DNA of 64,000 nt, from NCBI RefSeq assembly GCF_013179575.1, contig NZ_JABMCQ010000006.1, forward strand, positions 1 through 64,000. The letters run 5' to 3'. Positions within the stretch are counted from its first letter, which is position 1, and every line of letters begins with the position of its first letter. The stretch comes from Sphingobacterium shayense (lineage in GTDB: Bacteria > Bacteroidota > Bacteroidia > Sphingobacteriales > Sphingobacteriaceae). Shown piece after piece: positions 44,713 through 52,779 of the stretch. A model generated the notes under the pieces. That model saw only the letters and a list, made by a program, of their open reading frames with translations. It was not told the DNA's origin and searched no databases. A program made the translations under genes and the position numbers.

Positions 44713-45348
44713 TTATATCAGTTTATTTTCGGTTGCTATTTTAACCAATTCGATCATGTTTCTTGCCTTAAACTTCTGCAACAAATTTCTACGGTGTGTT
44801 TCCACGGTTATCACCGAGATAAATAATTTTTCTGCTATCTCTACTGACGTGTGGCCCTGTGCGATTGCTTGTAAAATCTGCTGTTCCCTTTTGGTTACTC
44901 TTGGAAGCTCAAAACTATTAGCTGAAGGGCGTAACATAATTTCTTGTACTTCTTTACTTAAAGCGAGATCGCCAATTATAGCATTTTCAACGCATTGAAT
45001 TATCTCATAAGCATCTGCATTCTTTAATATGTATCCACTACCGCCATTTTCTAAAAATCGAAAAATTATGCTTCGTTCGGCCTGATTGCTTATTCCGATT
45101 ACAATTGTTTTAGGCGATTTTTGTTTGATAATTTTACAGAAATCTAAACCATTCCCATCGCTTAGGACAATGTCTAGCAAAAGGACATCTATTCTGTTCT
45201 CCTGAATGAAATCTAATAAAGCAGCGCCCTTTGTGAAAGAGAAAATTTGAAATTTGGTACTCTGCTGCAGGAGTGATTTCAATCCTTCCAGAACCATTGG
45301 ATGGTCATCAACGATCGCTAAGTTTAAGCTATTTTTATTATACATCAC
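44713..45348 (-). CDS. NarL/FixJ-family response regulator
   Basis: 211 residues. The receiver domain (about 8-125) has the acidic pair at 14-15, phospho-acceptor Asp59 (VLLLDIVLSDGNGL) and conserved Lys in ILKNADAYEI. A LuxR/GerE helix-turn-helix fills about 147-205 (TKREQQILQAIAQGHTSVEI, AEKLFISVITVETHRRNLL). The start overlaps the 3' end of the histidine kinase gene by 11 bases, so the two form a coupled two-component system. Target genes are not apparent. Confidence 0.95.
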   Translation of the reverse strand: MMYNKNSLNLAIVDDHPMVLEGLKSLLQQSTKFQIFSFTKGAALLDFIQENRIDVLLLDIVLSDGNGLDFCKIIKQKSPKTIVIGISNQAERSIIFRFLENGGSGYILKNADAYEIIQCVENAIIGDLALSKEVQEIMLRPSANSFELPRVTKREQQILQAIAQGHTSVEIAEKLFISVITVETHRRNLLQKFKARNMIELVKIATENKLI

Positions 45349-47299
45349 ATTCTACGGTTATAGTGGTGCCTTCTCCTTGTACAGAAGTAACGTCTACTGT
45401 TCCATTAATCAATCGGACGCGGTTTTCAATGTTTTTTAGCCCTAGACCATACATAATTTTGGTTTTATCAAATCCTATTCCATCATCTTCGATTGTTAAA
45501 CTAAGCGTATTTTCATTTTGACTTATTTGTACAATCAGATTGCTGGCTTGTGCATATTTGATAACATTACTAATACTTTCTTGGGCAACGCGGTAGAATA
45601 CCAACTGCTTTTGAAACGGGATGTTTTTTGATAGGTTAAATGCTTCGAACTGAATAGACAAATGTTTATGTTCCATCGATTCTGAAAGTTCTTTTAGAGC
45701 TGTTTCCAGTCCGATATTCTTAAGTGTTTCAGGCATGAGGTTTCTGGAGATACGTCTCATTTCTGAAATAGATTTATCTATCTTTTTTAGAATATCGATA
45801 GGCGCACCAGGTTCTGCCGATGAAATTGACATACGAATATTCGCCAGCATCCCTCCGATACTGTCATGCAAATCCTGTGCAATTCGTTGCCTTTCTTGTT
45901 CTTCTCCTTGGAGCATAGCTTTTGTGGCTTCATATTTTCGCTCACTTTCAATACGTAATAGATCTTGCTGATGACCGATTCTGATTTGTCTACTCAGTTT
46001 TTGTTGATTCTTATAATTCCGGTGAATAAAAAAAGCGATTACTAGACTTACTCCAAGTGCACCTCCTAAGAGTGAAATACGCAGATTCTTATTTCTGGCA
46101 ATTAATAGATTCTCTTTCTTTTCTTGCTCTAGTTTATCTATTTTTTGTTGTTTTTCTGTTGTCTGAAGTGTGATTTCCAGCTCATTCATTTTTTCGAGCA
46201 ATTTTCGTTGTTGTAGCGAATCACTCAAAGCACCTGATTTCTTCATCCAATCGTAAGCTTGCTTGTAGTCGCCTAAGTTTTCGTTAACAGTTGCTAATTG
46301 CGTATAAGTGATTTTTCGGTTGACGGCTTCTTTGCTCAGGATATTCTCCTTCAAAATTTGCTCTAATAGCACTTTAGCGTTTTGATAATCTTTTTGCATC
46401 AGGTACACATTATACTTACGAAAATATAGCATATGTAACAACTGCGGTTGATTTTTGTATCTGGCGAGCTTCATTCCTTTGTCCAAACTAACTAAAGCGT
46501 TATTATGCTCTTGTGTTGTGGTATAATACATTGCCTCCTGATAGTAATAGTTGGGATAGTGTTGGGAGTTTGGAAATCGTTGTATAAGATCCTTCGCTTT
46601 GTCTAAATAGATTTTCGCGGATTTACTATCTGGCTTATAACAATAATTACTTATTAAATTGAGATAAGTAATTAGCCGGACCGTGTTGTGCGCTGGTATT
46701 TCTGATATTAGCGCTAATGCTTTCTTATGATATTCTTCTGCCGTGTCAAATTGGCCTACGGACATGAAGGTCAACCCTAATTGCGTATACGAATATATTA
46801 GTAGATCTGTGTTTCCATTTTTCTCGCTTAAAGGAATACAGCGCTCAGTTAGCATTTTGACCATAACGTCGTAACCTTTGTCTTCTACTTGAACATAAGC
46901 ATAGTTGTACAAAGCTTTTATAAGTAGATCGGTGTTGTGTACATCGTGCTCTAATAAATCTATGGCAGCCTGATAATGATTTTTGGCGTTAGCTTTTTTT
47001 CCGTGGGATGCATAAAAAATTGCCTGATAGTATTCTAAAACTCCCTTTTCTATAAGATCTTTTTTAGGAGAAATCAAGACGGTCTGAAGTGCTTGCCAGC
47101 TTTTTGAGCTGTCAGTTTGTACCCAATATTCTGACAATAGAAGGTAGTTGTGTAGGCGAACGCTGTCGTTCGGACTCATCTTAAGGTCTCTCTCGATTTG
47201 CTTTAAATAGTTTATTTCGTCTAAGGGCATCAGTCGTTGTGCTTTTGATAGAAGACAACAAATAATAATCACAACTGATAGGAATGTATTTTTGAACAT
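45338..47299 (-). CDS. TPR-containing sensor histidine kinase
   Basis: 653 residues from the ATG at 47299 (the frame extends to a TTG at 47320). Signal peptide ends near LLSKAQ. Periplasmic TPR-like helical repeats (about 25-360), a coiled coil, one membrane span (about 405-425), then a HisKA_3 dimerisation domain with phospho-acceptor His at about 476 (QRIAQDLHDSIGGMLANIRM), and a HATPase domain near the C terminus (SNVIKYAQASNLIVQI, then DDGIGFD and GLGLKNIENRVRLINGTVDV). It phosphorylates the overlapping LuxR-type regulator. This is the NarX/DesK-like class with a TPR sensor, common in Bacteroidota. Confidence 0.94.
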   Translation of the reverse strand: MFKNTFLSVVIIICCLLSKAQRLMPLDEINYLKQIERDLKMSPNDSVRLHNYLLLSEYWVQTDSSKSWQALQTVLISPKKDLIEKGVLEYYQAIFYASHGKKANAKNHYQAAIDLLEHDVHNTDLLIKALYNYAYVQVEDKGYDVMVKMLTERCIPLSEKNGNTDLLIYSYTQLGLTFMSVGQFDTAEEYHKKALALISEIPAHNTVRLITYLNLISNYCYKPDSKSAKIYLDKAKDLIQRFPNSQHYPNYYYQEAMYYTTTQEHNNALVSLDKGMKLARYKNQPQLLHMLYFRKYNVYLMQKDYQNAKVLLEQILKENILSKEAVNRKITYTQLATVNENLGDYKQAYDWMKKSGALSDSLQQRKLLEKMNELEITLQTTEKQQKIDKLEQEKKENLLIARNKNLRISLLGGALGVSLVIAFFIHRNYKNQQKLSRQIRIGHQQDLLRIESERKYEATKAMLQGEEQERQRIAQDLHDSIGGMLANIRMSISSAEPGAPIDILKKIDKSISEMRRISRNLMPETLKNIGLETALKELSESMEHKHLSIQFEAFNLSKNIPFQKQLVFYRVAQESISNVIKYAQASNLIVQISQNENTLSLTIEDDGIGFDKTKIMYGLGLKNIENRVRLINGTVDVTSVQGEGTTITVECDV

Positions 47300-47458
47300 C
47301 GACCGTTGATTAAACCCCAAATATCTAAATAAAAAATGATTGCGAATGTTTGGTACTTAAAATCATGGTAAACCATTAGAAACAAAATCACGGTTTATAG
47401 TGATTGTTACAATAATGCAAACGATGGAAATTTGCCTATCACAAATAATGAAACTATT

Positions 47459-47929
47459 ATGAAAAAGTTGAACACAAGGATTGCTCTTATAGGCGCTTTA
47501 TCAGTATTGATATTCGGAACAACTGGTTGCAGCAAAGACGACGGCAGCCAAGAAGAGCCAGAGAAGGGTGGTACCTATAAGATTACTGTGAAGCTGGATG
47601 ATGTTGATACTAACCAAGATTTTGTATCGATCTCAATCGCTGGGGGAACAATCGGAGGAAAAACAGATGTTTGGAAGGTAAACGGGGAGGTTAGAACTGG
47701 AGAGGGTGCGATAAGCTTAAATAAAAATGATTTCAGCGGAGCGACGAAATCTTACGTGATTGAAACTACTCAACCTATTCAGGCATTTGCTGCAGGTGTA
47801 CAAATCATCAATTACGGTCAAAATTTACCTATTAGTTTGAAAATTGAAAAAAATAAAGAAACAAAGGTTAATGAAGAAAAGACGCTTACCGGAGACGGAG
47901 CTGATTTTACAAAACAATATTCTTTGTAA
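47459..47929 (+). CDS. Uncharacterised lipoprotein
   Basis: 156 residues from the ATG at 47459; nine extra codons upstream lack a signal-like start. Lipobox GTTGCSK (Cys at about 24) with a charged linker. The mature part is beta-rich (TYKITVKLDDVDTNQDFVSI, SIAGGTIGGKTDVWKVNGEV). Family not recognised. It is divergent from the sensor kinase gene and could be a target or a partner of that system. Confidence 0.7.
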   Translation: MKKLNTRIALIGALSVLIFGTTGCSKDDGSQEEPEKGGTYKITVKLDDVDTNQDFVSISIAGGTIGGKTDVWKVNGEVRTGEGAISLNKNDFSGATKSYVIETTQPIQAFAAGVQIINYGQNLPISLKIEKNKETKVNEEKTLTGDGADFTKQYSL

Positions 47930-48074
47930 GATAAGCTGGTGAGATCTCGAAAACCAACGAGTCTAAATAGTAGCGTCATTTGTTTGCAGAGATAAAGCAA
48001 AGACTTCCCAGGTAACGCGCGTCGGCTGATGTTGTCTTGGATCGTACTCGATAAAATCCTGAAAAGAGGAAGAC

Positions 48075-48113
48075 AAAAAAAGAAAGAGAAGCATAGCCTC
48101 TCTTTCTTTTTTT
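48075..48113. terminator. Bidirectional terminator between convergent genes
   Basis: Stem AGAAAGAGA (48081-48089) / TCTCTTTCT (48099-48107), nine-base loop, flanked by six A and six or more T that extend the stem. Serves the 11-residue-repeat protein gene on the minus strand and can serve the lipoprotein gene on the plus strand. Confidence 0.8.
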
Positions 48114-48654
48114 AGTCGTCATCCCACTCGTCATCGTCATCCCAGTATCCTTCGTCATAATCATCATAGAAATCTTCTGGATGTCTACTGATCGGTACAT
48201 CGTTAATGATGCGTATGTTCGCTCTACCGAGGTCTACATTGATCATGAATGATGGAACATTTACCGAAAAGCGCCAGTTACCTCCGTCGGAGTATACGTA
48301 ACCTCCACGGTAAGGGTCATAGAATGTATGGTAATCTTTGAAATACACATGTCTACGGGCATCATAACGGTGCGCCCTTGCCCAAGAAGGAGCACCATGC
48401 TTGCGTCGCTCTTTTAGGTATTCTTTCCGTTTCTTCGCAGATTCCCTATAATACTCGGCTTCTTTTTTACCACGCTCTCGGTAATATTCATCTCTTTTCT
48501 TTTCCCGTTCGCGGACATACTCATAGTGCTTCTTGTCCGCTTTCTTGCGGTGCTCCCAATATTTGTCATCACCGCCTCGTTGTGCCATGGCCTCATTAAT
48601 TCCGGTAGAAAGTATTGTTAGACCGGCAAAAACAACTAATACAAACTTTTTCAT
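48112..48654 (-). CDS. Secreted highly charged protein with 11-residue repeats
   Basis: 180 residues. Signal peptide cleaved after AMAQ (residue 25). Residues about 30-84 are five tandem 11-residue units: DKYWEHRKKAD, KKHYEYVRERE, KKRDEYYRERG, KKEAEYYRESA, KKRKEYLKERR, which predict a long charged helix. Residues about 90-150 form a compact Tyr/Gly/Arg-rich, beta-looking domain (HTFYDPYRGGYVYSDGGNWR). The last ~25 residues are strongly acidic with many Asp, Tyr and Trp. No family name is known to me. Possible roles are structural, binding of cell-wall or polyanionic surfaces, or metal binding by the acidic tail; all are inference. Confidence 0.8.
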   Translation of the reverse strand: MKKFVLVVFAGLTILSTGINEAMAQRGGDDKYWEHRKKADKKHYEYVREREKKRDEYYRERGKKEAEYYRESAKKRKEYLKERRKHGAPSWARAHRYDARRHVYFKDYHTFYDPYRGGYVYSDGGNWRFSVNVPSFMINVDLGRANIRIINDVPISRHPEDFYDDYDEGYWDDDDEWDDD

Positions 48655-49064
48655 AATAATTTATGTAAGCATTTAAACCCATTTCCAAAACTGTACCAAG
48701 TTTGAACAGTCGATTACTTTTGAGACTTGGCGATTTCGAAAAAGTTTAATGGTACTCCGCGTTGAGGCGAACATGAATTGTTTTCTGAATCGTCCAGCTC
48801 ACCAATAAAGGGACGGGGCTAGTTGGGAAAACCCAGCTTTCAAAATTGAAACAGCTCGAATAGGCTGATTAGAATTGGAGATGGTTAAAGGGTAAATACA
48901 TCGGTCGGGAAGTGAGAACACCCCTGCGTTTATCCCACAAACAGGGACTTTAAAAACATAAATTTGCTATCGTGCCCAGATCCGATTTATCGCATGTTCT
49001 CTTGATTGTCCATTCGCTTATGAGATTGGATCTTTGCAAAATAATAAAGTGGTTTATGGAAATG
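48655..49064. other. Intergenic region
   Basis: No gene. Contains one copy of a ~79-bp repeat near its right end (48957-49035). No clear promoter for the repeat-protein gene was found. Confidence 0.5.
48957..49035 (+). repeat. Diverged direct repeat, copy A
   Basis: About 79% identical to 51699-51777 over 79 bases, same orientation. Both copies read open in one frame, but substitutions are not concentrated at third positions, so coding descent is unproven. Confidence 0.6.
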
Positions 49065-49418
49065 TTATTCGAGTTCAATATCCATTCTTCGCAGCAACTT
49101 GTCTTTCAAAATGTAAATGTGTTTTACTCTTCCGTCAAATAAAGAATTGCCTTCTAAATCTTTCACTTTTTGATGCACAATTATTTCTAAAGACCCATTT
49201 TCTCTATCGTTAAATTCCAGAGGCTCAACCTTGGGATTGATTTCTGTCCATTGTCGAGTCCAATACTCTCTAATTTCAGTGTGCCCTTTTACGTAGCCTC
49301 CTTCAAAGGCCTTTGGCCATTGAATCTCTGGGTGCATTGTTGATAAGGCCGTGTCAATGTCTCTTGCGTTGAAGGCGAGATACGCTTTTTTGATTAAGTT
49401 CTGGATCTGTATTTCCAT
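49065..49418 (-). CDS. SnoaL-like (NTF2-fold) protein
   Basis: 117 residues, cytoplasmic. Typical NTF2/SnoaL small cone-fold pattern: IKKAYLAFNARDIDTALSTM, HPEIQWPKAFEGGYVKGHTE, YWTRQWTEINPKVEPLEFN and the closing KHIYILKDKLLRRMDIELE. Family members range from small-molecule isomerases to ligand binders, and nothing in the sequence picks one. A CAAAGATA box (reverse of TATCTTTG) lies upstream at 49544-49551. Confidence 0.85.
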   Translation of the reverse strand: MEIQIQNLIKKAYLAFNARDIDTALSTMHPEIQWPKAFEGGYVKGHTEIREYWTRQWTEINPKVEPLEFNDRENGSLEIIVHQKVKDLEGNSLFDGRVKHIYILKDKLLRRMDIELE

Positions 49419-49543
49419 ATTTCGTAGTTTTAAGATGCTTCACTTCGTTCGCTCTATAGAAGGGGTTATGCGTTCTATGCGTTCTCTAGTGCCTGTTGTA
49501 TTCTCATTTGTACAATATATAAAAAATACTTTTCCCTCTACAG

Positions 49544-49551
49544 CAAAGATA
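49544..49551 (-). promoter_or_regulatory. -7 promoter box of the SnoaL-like gene
   Basis: CAAAGATA on the plus strand is TATCTTTG on the minus strand, a perfect Bacteroidota -7 box (TAnnTTTG). The predicted leader is ~120 bases. No good -33 element was found. Confidence 0.45.
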
Positions 49552-49707
49552 GCTTTTATCAAGGGATCGGAATATCAGAACTTTCTCGCTCAGTCGTCGA
49601 AAAACTAAAACAATTGTTACAACCCGCAAGTTCACAGTAGACTAGATAGCTTTAATTTAAAAATTTTCTTTCTTTTGGATACAACATTCCGAGAGTTGAA
49701 CACTTTT

Positions 49708-49715
49708 TAGTTTTG
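49708..49715 (+). promoter_or_regulatory. -7 promoter box of the SDR gene
   Basis: TAGTTTTG fits TAnnTTTG and lies 39 bp before the SDR start. The -33 region is not conserved, so this is a moderate call. Confidence 0.45.
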
Positions 49716-49754
49716 CCATCTACAGATATTTGTATTATAATTAAACTCAAAGAT

Positions 49755-50588
49755 ATGAACAATAAAAAAGTGTGGTTTATCACCGGAGCATCAAAAGGCA
49801 TTGGGTTGGCTTTGACTAAGTTGGCCTTGTCGCAAGGTAACAAAGTGGTCGCTACATCACGAAATGTCGATGCGTTAAAAAATGCTATCAATGAACAAGG
49901 GTCTGATTTTTTGCCGTTAGAAATGGACATTACCTCAGATCTAGATGTAAAAAATGGCGTTCAGAAGATCATTGATAGATTTGGCAGGATAGACGTAGTG
50001 GTTAATAATGCAGGTTATTCCCTTGTCGGTAGTATGGAAGAGATGACTGACGAGGAATTTCGCAAAACATTGGACGTTAACCTTTTCGGAACCGTTAATG
50101 TCTTGCGAAACGTAATGCCTTCTTTAAGACAACAGAAAGCTGGTCATGTTATCAATATTTCTTCCAATGCTGGTTATGTTGGTTTCGCCAATGCTACTAG
50201 TTACAACGCTGCAAAATTTGCGGTAGTCGGACTTTCTGAAGCATTAGCAGAGGAAGTAGCTCCCTTTGGTATTAAAGTAACGGTGATTGCGCCGGGGCAA
50301 TTTAGGACTAATTTTATGGATAAGGGCTCCATGACCTATGCTGAGAATAGGATATCCGCATACGGTTTAGATGAAGCTGAGAAAATGTGGACAAACTATA
50401 GCGGACAACAAATTGGCAATCCTCAAAAACTAGTAAAAATATTAACGGAAATCGTCGAATTAGAAAATCCACCGTTGCGCCTGTTATTAGGAACAGATAC
50501 CTTTCAGCTCATAAAAGAGCATCGTGAAAAGGAGGCGAAGGAATTTGAGGATTGGAAATCTGTAACGCTGTCAACCGATTTTGACTGA
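49755..50588 (+). CDS. Short-chain dehydrogenase/reductase (SDR)
   Basis: 277 residues from the ATG at 49755; the frame opens earlier at 49713 without a sensible start. Classic SDR: cofactor motif TGASKGIG (10-17), NNAGY, a Ser in NISSNAG, and catalytic Tyr/Lys in SYNAAKFA (about 150 and 154). Length and the IAPGQFRTNFMDKGSMTYAE segment fit the classical SDR of the 'oxidoreductase, SDR family' type with NADP preference unknown. It overlaps nothing and lies 19 bp upstream of an AraC gene on the same strand, so both may be one transcript. Confidence 0.92.
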   Translation: MNNKKVWFITGASKGIGLALTKLALSQGNKVVATSRNVDALKNAINEQGSDFLPLEMDITSDLDVKNGVQKIIDRFGRIDVVVNNAGYSLVGSMEEMTDEEFRKTLDVNLFGTVNVLRNVMPSLRQQKAGHVINISSNAGYVGFANATSYNAAKFAVVGLSEALAEEVAPFGIKVTVIAPGQFRTNFMDKGSMTYAENRISAYGLDEAEKMWTNYSGQQIGNPQKLVKILTEIVELENPPLRLLLGTDTFQLIKEHREKEAKEFEDWKSVTLSTDFD

Positions 50589-50607
50589 TTTTCGTAATTT
50601 TACGAAT

Positions 50608-51528
50608 ATGAGGAGAGTAAAAAACAGTCCGTATATCATAAATTCAATTTCGGAATTGCACCGGCTGTTGGAGTTGCCAAAACCCAAACACCCCTTGGTA
50701 AGTGTTATTAACTTTTCGGAAATTAAATGCTTTGATGACGAGAATCTGCGAAGTGTTTCCTACAATTTTTATTGTATTGCTGTCAAAAATAATTTTGAAG
50801 GCAAAATGAAATACGGACAGCAATATTATGATTTTGATGAAGGCATTATGACGTTCTTTTCACCTATGCAGGTCGTCACGACAGATATTGTTGAGGGAAT
50901 AAAATTGTCGGGTTATTGGTTGGTGGTTCATCCCGATTTTATAAGAAATTATCATTTGGGTAGATCGATCAAGAAGTATGGTTATTTCTCTTATTTAGTG
51001 TATGAAGCTTTACACCTTTCCCACGATGAAGAAAAAACGATAATTGGAATAATGCAAAATATTGCTCATGAATATCATTCAGCTATAGATGAGTTTAGTC
51101 AGGATGTGATTGTTTCGCAAATTGAAGTATTGCTTAATTATTGTAATCGTTTTTACAACAGACAGTTTATTACGAGAAGTGCGGCAAACAATGACTTGTT
51201 AATAACACTTGAAAATCTGTTAGTTGGACGATTTAACACCATAGCGTTGGAGGAATCGGGGCTTCCCTCTGTTCAAGAGATTTCCGACAAACTTAATGTG
51301 TCCCCGAGTTATTTAAGTGATATGCTTCGTAACATTACAGGGCAAACCACTCAACAGCATATTCATAATCATTTAATCGAAAAGGCCAAAGAAGCACTAA
51401 CGACAACCAATCTGTCAATCAGTGAAATTGCCTATCAGCTCGGTTTTGAATATCCTCAATCGTTTAGCAAGCTGTTTAAGGTTAAAACTAATCTCACTCC
51501 ATTAAAATTTCGAAAGTCATTTCGTTAG
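50608..51528 (+). CDS. AraC-family transcriptional regulator
   Basis: 306 residues from the ATG at 50608; a TTG at 50581 inside the SDR gene is the alternative. The N-terminal ~200 residues form a cupin-like effector domain (VSVINFSEIKCFDDENLRSV, GIMTFFSPMQVVTTDIVEGI). The C-terminal double HTH (about 218-306) has PSVQEISDKLNVSPSYLSDM, LRNITGQTTQQHIHNHLIEK, SISEIAYQLGFEYPQSFSKL and the end TPLKFRKSF. It probably controls the adjacent SDR gene and itself. The inducer is unknown. Confidence 0.9.
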   Translation: MRRVKNSPYIINSISELHRLLELPKPKHPLVSVINFSEIKCFDDENLRSVSYNFYCIAVKNNFEGKMKYGQQYYDFDEGIMTFFSPMQVVTTDIVEGIKLSGYWLVVHPDFIRNYHLGRSIKKYGYFSYLVYEALHLSHDEEKTIIGIMQNIAHEYHSAIDEFSQDVIVSQIEVLLNYCNRFYNRQFITRSAANNDLLITLENLLVGRFNTIALEESGLPSVQEISDKLNVSPSYLSDMLRNITGQTTQQHIHNHLIEKAKEALTTTNLSISEIAYQLGFEYPQSFSKLFKVKTNLTPLKFRKSFR

Positions 51529-52030
51529 AACTCCTGTTACTTAGGAAACTATGGAATGCCTTACTCCAGCTTTGGCTTAATTGAGCCTTGATTTCGAAAT
51601 ATCAGTGAAAATAGATGGTAGAGTATGCATCTTATTTGAGATATCTGACTGTTATTCTTTCGCTTCTCATTCATTTCACCAGTAAAGAGCTTTCAAGGGA
51701 TAAATTCTCCTTCGTGCCTCAGTCCGATTTATTCCATGGTCTCTTGACAGTTCATTCGCTTAAGAGATGGGAGCTTTAATAAAAGAATGGGATGGTGGGT
51801 GGCTACTTGCGTGAATTTTAGATAGAAATTGTTCGTCCAATATATTTATAACTATCGTGTATTTGAGTAGATATGAGTAAAGCTAGATAAGTTAATACAT
51901 GCCCGAAAAACGTCGTGGAAGTAGGCATGTCCTTGTGGTGCAATAAATAACTGTTCAACGTCGAATCCTATTTTGCTTTTTATTATATTTATTATGCACG
52001 GACGGTAAGATCTAAAAAAAGAAATAAGAA
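51529..52030. other. Intergenic region
   Basis: Holds copy B of the diverged repeat (51699-51777). No other ORF, hairpin or TAnnTTTG box was found ahead of the SRPBCC gene. Confidence 0.5.
51699..51777 (+). repeat. Diverged direct repeat, copy B
   Basis: Partner of 48957-49035. Together the copies bracket the SnoaL, SDR and AraC genes (about 2.7 kb) as direct repeats. An internal TCTCTT/AAGAGA stem forms here but is partly broken in copy A. Confidence 0.6.
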
Positions 52031-52555
52031 ATGGGCACTAAGACAAGAGAAAATCCAGAAGATACATTTATCATCAGCCACGTATTTGAAACAGAGCAAG
52101 CTAATTTATTTAATATGTGGATTGATCCTGAAATCTATACGAGTTGGATGGGGCCGACCGGAGCAGAAATGTTATTTATAAACGCTGACGTAAGAGAAGG
52201 TAGGGCGGCACTTTGGCAAATGACAACGCCTGATGGCATGACTAAATATGGAAAATTGAGCTACAAAACCATCAGTCCGAATCATCAATTGGTGTATGTT
52301 CAGAACTTTTGTGACAAGGATGGGAATTTTATCAAAGCACCATTTTCGGAAACCTATCCTGATCGTTTGTTGCTAACTGTGGATTTTAATCAACAAGCCG
52401 GAAACAGAGTGCAGATGACGGTTAAATGGGAAATCTTTGGCGAACCATCGGATGCGGAACGAAAGACTTTTAACGATATGAAACCTTTTATGGTTCAAGG
52501 TTGGGGTGAGTCATTTGTTAAAATTGACGGGTTATTAAAATCGAAAAAAAAATAG
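52031..52555 (+). CDS. SRPBCC / AHSA1-family protein
   Basis: 174 residues. SRPBCC (START-like) fold of the Hsp90-ATPase-activator-homologue type: FIISHVFETEQANLFNMWID, SWMGPTGAEMLFINADVREG, GKLSYKTISPNHQLVYVQNF and the family ending GWGESFVKIDGLLKSKKK. Such proteins bind hydrophobic ligands in a deep cavity; the ligand cannot be read here. Single gene. Confidence 0.88.
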   Translation: MGTKTRENPEDTFIISHVFETEQANLFNMWIDPEIYTSWMGPTGAEMLFINADVREGRAALWQMTTPDGMTKYGKLSYKTISPNHQLVYVQNFCDKDGNFIKAPFSETYPDRLLLTVDFNQQAGNRVQMTVKWEIFGEPSDAERKTFNDMKPFMVQGWGESFVKIDGLLKSKKK

Positions 52556-52660
52556 CGCTACCATACAATTGACAGGTTACGGCGGCGGACTTCGACAATA
52601 AAATTAGATAGTTTGATTTAATCGTTACTTTTAGAGTTTCGGAAGTGACCAGATTTTACG

Positions 52661-52668
52661 TACTTTTG
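52661..52668 (+). promoter_or_regulatory. Promoter -7 box of the attenuated nucleotidyltransferase unit
   Basis: TACTTTTG matches TAnnTTTG. About 19 bp upstream the sequence reads TTTCG, a weak -33 match. The start codon of a mini-ORF lies 4 bases after the box, so its message would be nearly leaderless. Confidence 0.6.
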
Positions 52669-52672
52669 CAGC

Positions 52673-52699
52673 ATGGCTGTAGCAATAACAAATAGATAA
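52673..52699 (+). CDS. Eight-codon leader peptide ORF
   Basis: ATG-GCT-GTA-GCA-ATA-ACA-AAT-AGA-TAA encodes MAVAITNR. It lies immediately after a promoter box and ahead of two hairpins and a T-run that precede the nucleotidyltransferase gene. This is the layout of a translational or transcriptional attenuator that uses ribosome stalling. There is no direct evidence of translation; the call rests on position. Confidence 0.45.
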   Translation: MAVAITNR

Positions 52700-52711
52700 C
52701 CAATCCTTTAG

Positions 52712-52763
52712 TGCCTTCCTGGCATATTTCCGATCCGTCGGGAATAAACTTTCTTTTTTTTAT
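52712..52763 (+). terminator. Attenuator hairpins with T-run upstream of the nucleotidyltransferase gene
   Basis: Hairpin 1: TGCC (52712-52715) / GGCA (52721-52724). Hairpin 2: TTCCGA (52728-52733) / TCGGGAA (52738-52744), with one bulged G and extended by TA/TA. It is followed within a few bases by CTTTCTTTTTTTT. The T-run ends ~20 bp before the gene start at 52780, so termination here would block expression of the gene. Confidence 0.6.
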
Positions 52764-52779
52764 TTAAATAATTATTGAT

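Larger units (their letters stand above)
49419..49754. other. Divergent promoter region
   Basis: Carries a minus-strand TATCTTTG box (49544-49551) for the SnoaL-like gene and a plus-strand TAGTTTTG box (49708-49715) for the SDR gene. No ORF is supported. Confidence 0.55.
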
